From: Chloracidobacterium validum
Lineage (GTDB): Bacteria; Acidobacteriota; Blastocatellia; Chloracidobacteriales; Chloracidobacteriaceae
Direction: 5' to 3'
DNA: 64,000 bases
Assembly: GCF_018304825.1 (NCBI RefSeq)
Contig: NZ_CP072649.1
Coordinates: 248,001-312,000 of the forward strand
Program-made: the position numbers and the translations under genes
Notes under the pieces: model-generated
The model's input: the letters and a program-made list of their open reading frames with translations, nothing else
Told to the model about the DNA's origin: nothing
Databases searched by the model: none
Shown here: positions 63,934 through 64,000 of the stretch, in pieces
Layout: every line of letters starts with the position of its first letter
Position numbering within the stretch: the first letter of the stretch is position 1

Positions 63934-64000
63934 GTGCCTTGCTGGTGGGAGCCCGGCGTTGATGTGTGGCGCTCGGATGGGGGCGTCCGTTTCGCCGCTG

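Noticed and set aside
1-64000. CRISPR array, rRNA genes or insertion sequences
   Set aside because: No regularly spaced repeats, no rRNA motifs and no transposase genes were noticed.

Overview
The window reads as part of a chromosome of a chlorosome-bearing phototrophic acidobacterium, most likely Chloracidobacterium. The reasons are a bacteriochlorophyll gene cluster (bchL, a bciB-type 8-vinyl reductase, bchF and two B12-type radical SAM enzymes), a separate bchE-hemN pair, acidobacterial-style TonB receptors and HEAT proteins, futalosine-pathway menaquinone synthesis, and a tetraether-synthase-like radical SAM enzyme. The genus is an inference from gene content; no rRNA lies in the window. 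Base composition is mostly above 60% G+C, with a clear dip at about 3.6-6.3 kb.

Layout. 1-7.8 kb: a pigment cluster on the + strand, starting inside hemA and closed by a terminator. 7.9-8.5 kb: kdsC on the - strand. 8.9-11.9 kb: a SiaC/SiaD-like/SiaB signalling operon with an extra histidine kinase that shares the SiaD-like N-terminal stalk. 12.1-19.9 kb: + strand housekeeping genes (BamD-like protein, beta-propeller, site-2 protease, scpAB, thioesterase, rluB, phosphofructokinase, pyrD), many with ATGA overlaps. 19.9-26.8 kb: - strand metH, hemN and bchE. 27.2-35.8 kb: a three-gene + strand module made of an unrecognised 586-residue protein, a 1661-residue PD-(D/E)XK plus HerA-type ATPase resembling DptH, and a DptF-like P-loop ATPase. 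No dnd modification genes are present, so this is the best candidate for an undescribed defence system.

35.9-45.5 kb: - strand genes including a HEAT-TonB fusion, an SCP2 protein, moaA, a Tat-exported isoaspartyl peptidase, an RluA-family synthase, a secreted trypsin-like protease with five propeller-type repeats, isocitrate dehydrogenase, a DedA protein and tRNA-Pro. 45.8-54.8 kb: two proteins of unknown function, two methyltransferases, the Tes-like radical SAM enzyme, a flavin disulfide oxidoreductase, mqnC and an MscS channel. 54.8-58.2 kb: four overlapping glycosyltransferase genes in two paralogous pairs. 58.3-63.9 kb: a TonB-dependent receptor, a secreted orphan, hpnA and a 2-oxoglutarate oxygenase.

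Functional links. HemA, HemN, BchE, BchL, BciB, BchF and the two radical SAM enzymes supply successive or peripheral steps from tetrapyrrole precursor to chlorosome bacteriochlorophyll. MetH regenerates the methionine needed for SAM, which the many radical SAM enzymes and methyltransferases here consume. HpnA and the Tes-like protein point to an unusual membrane lipid repertoire.
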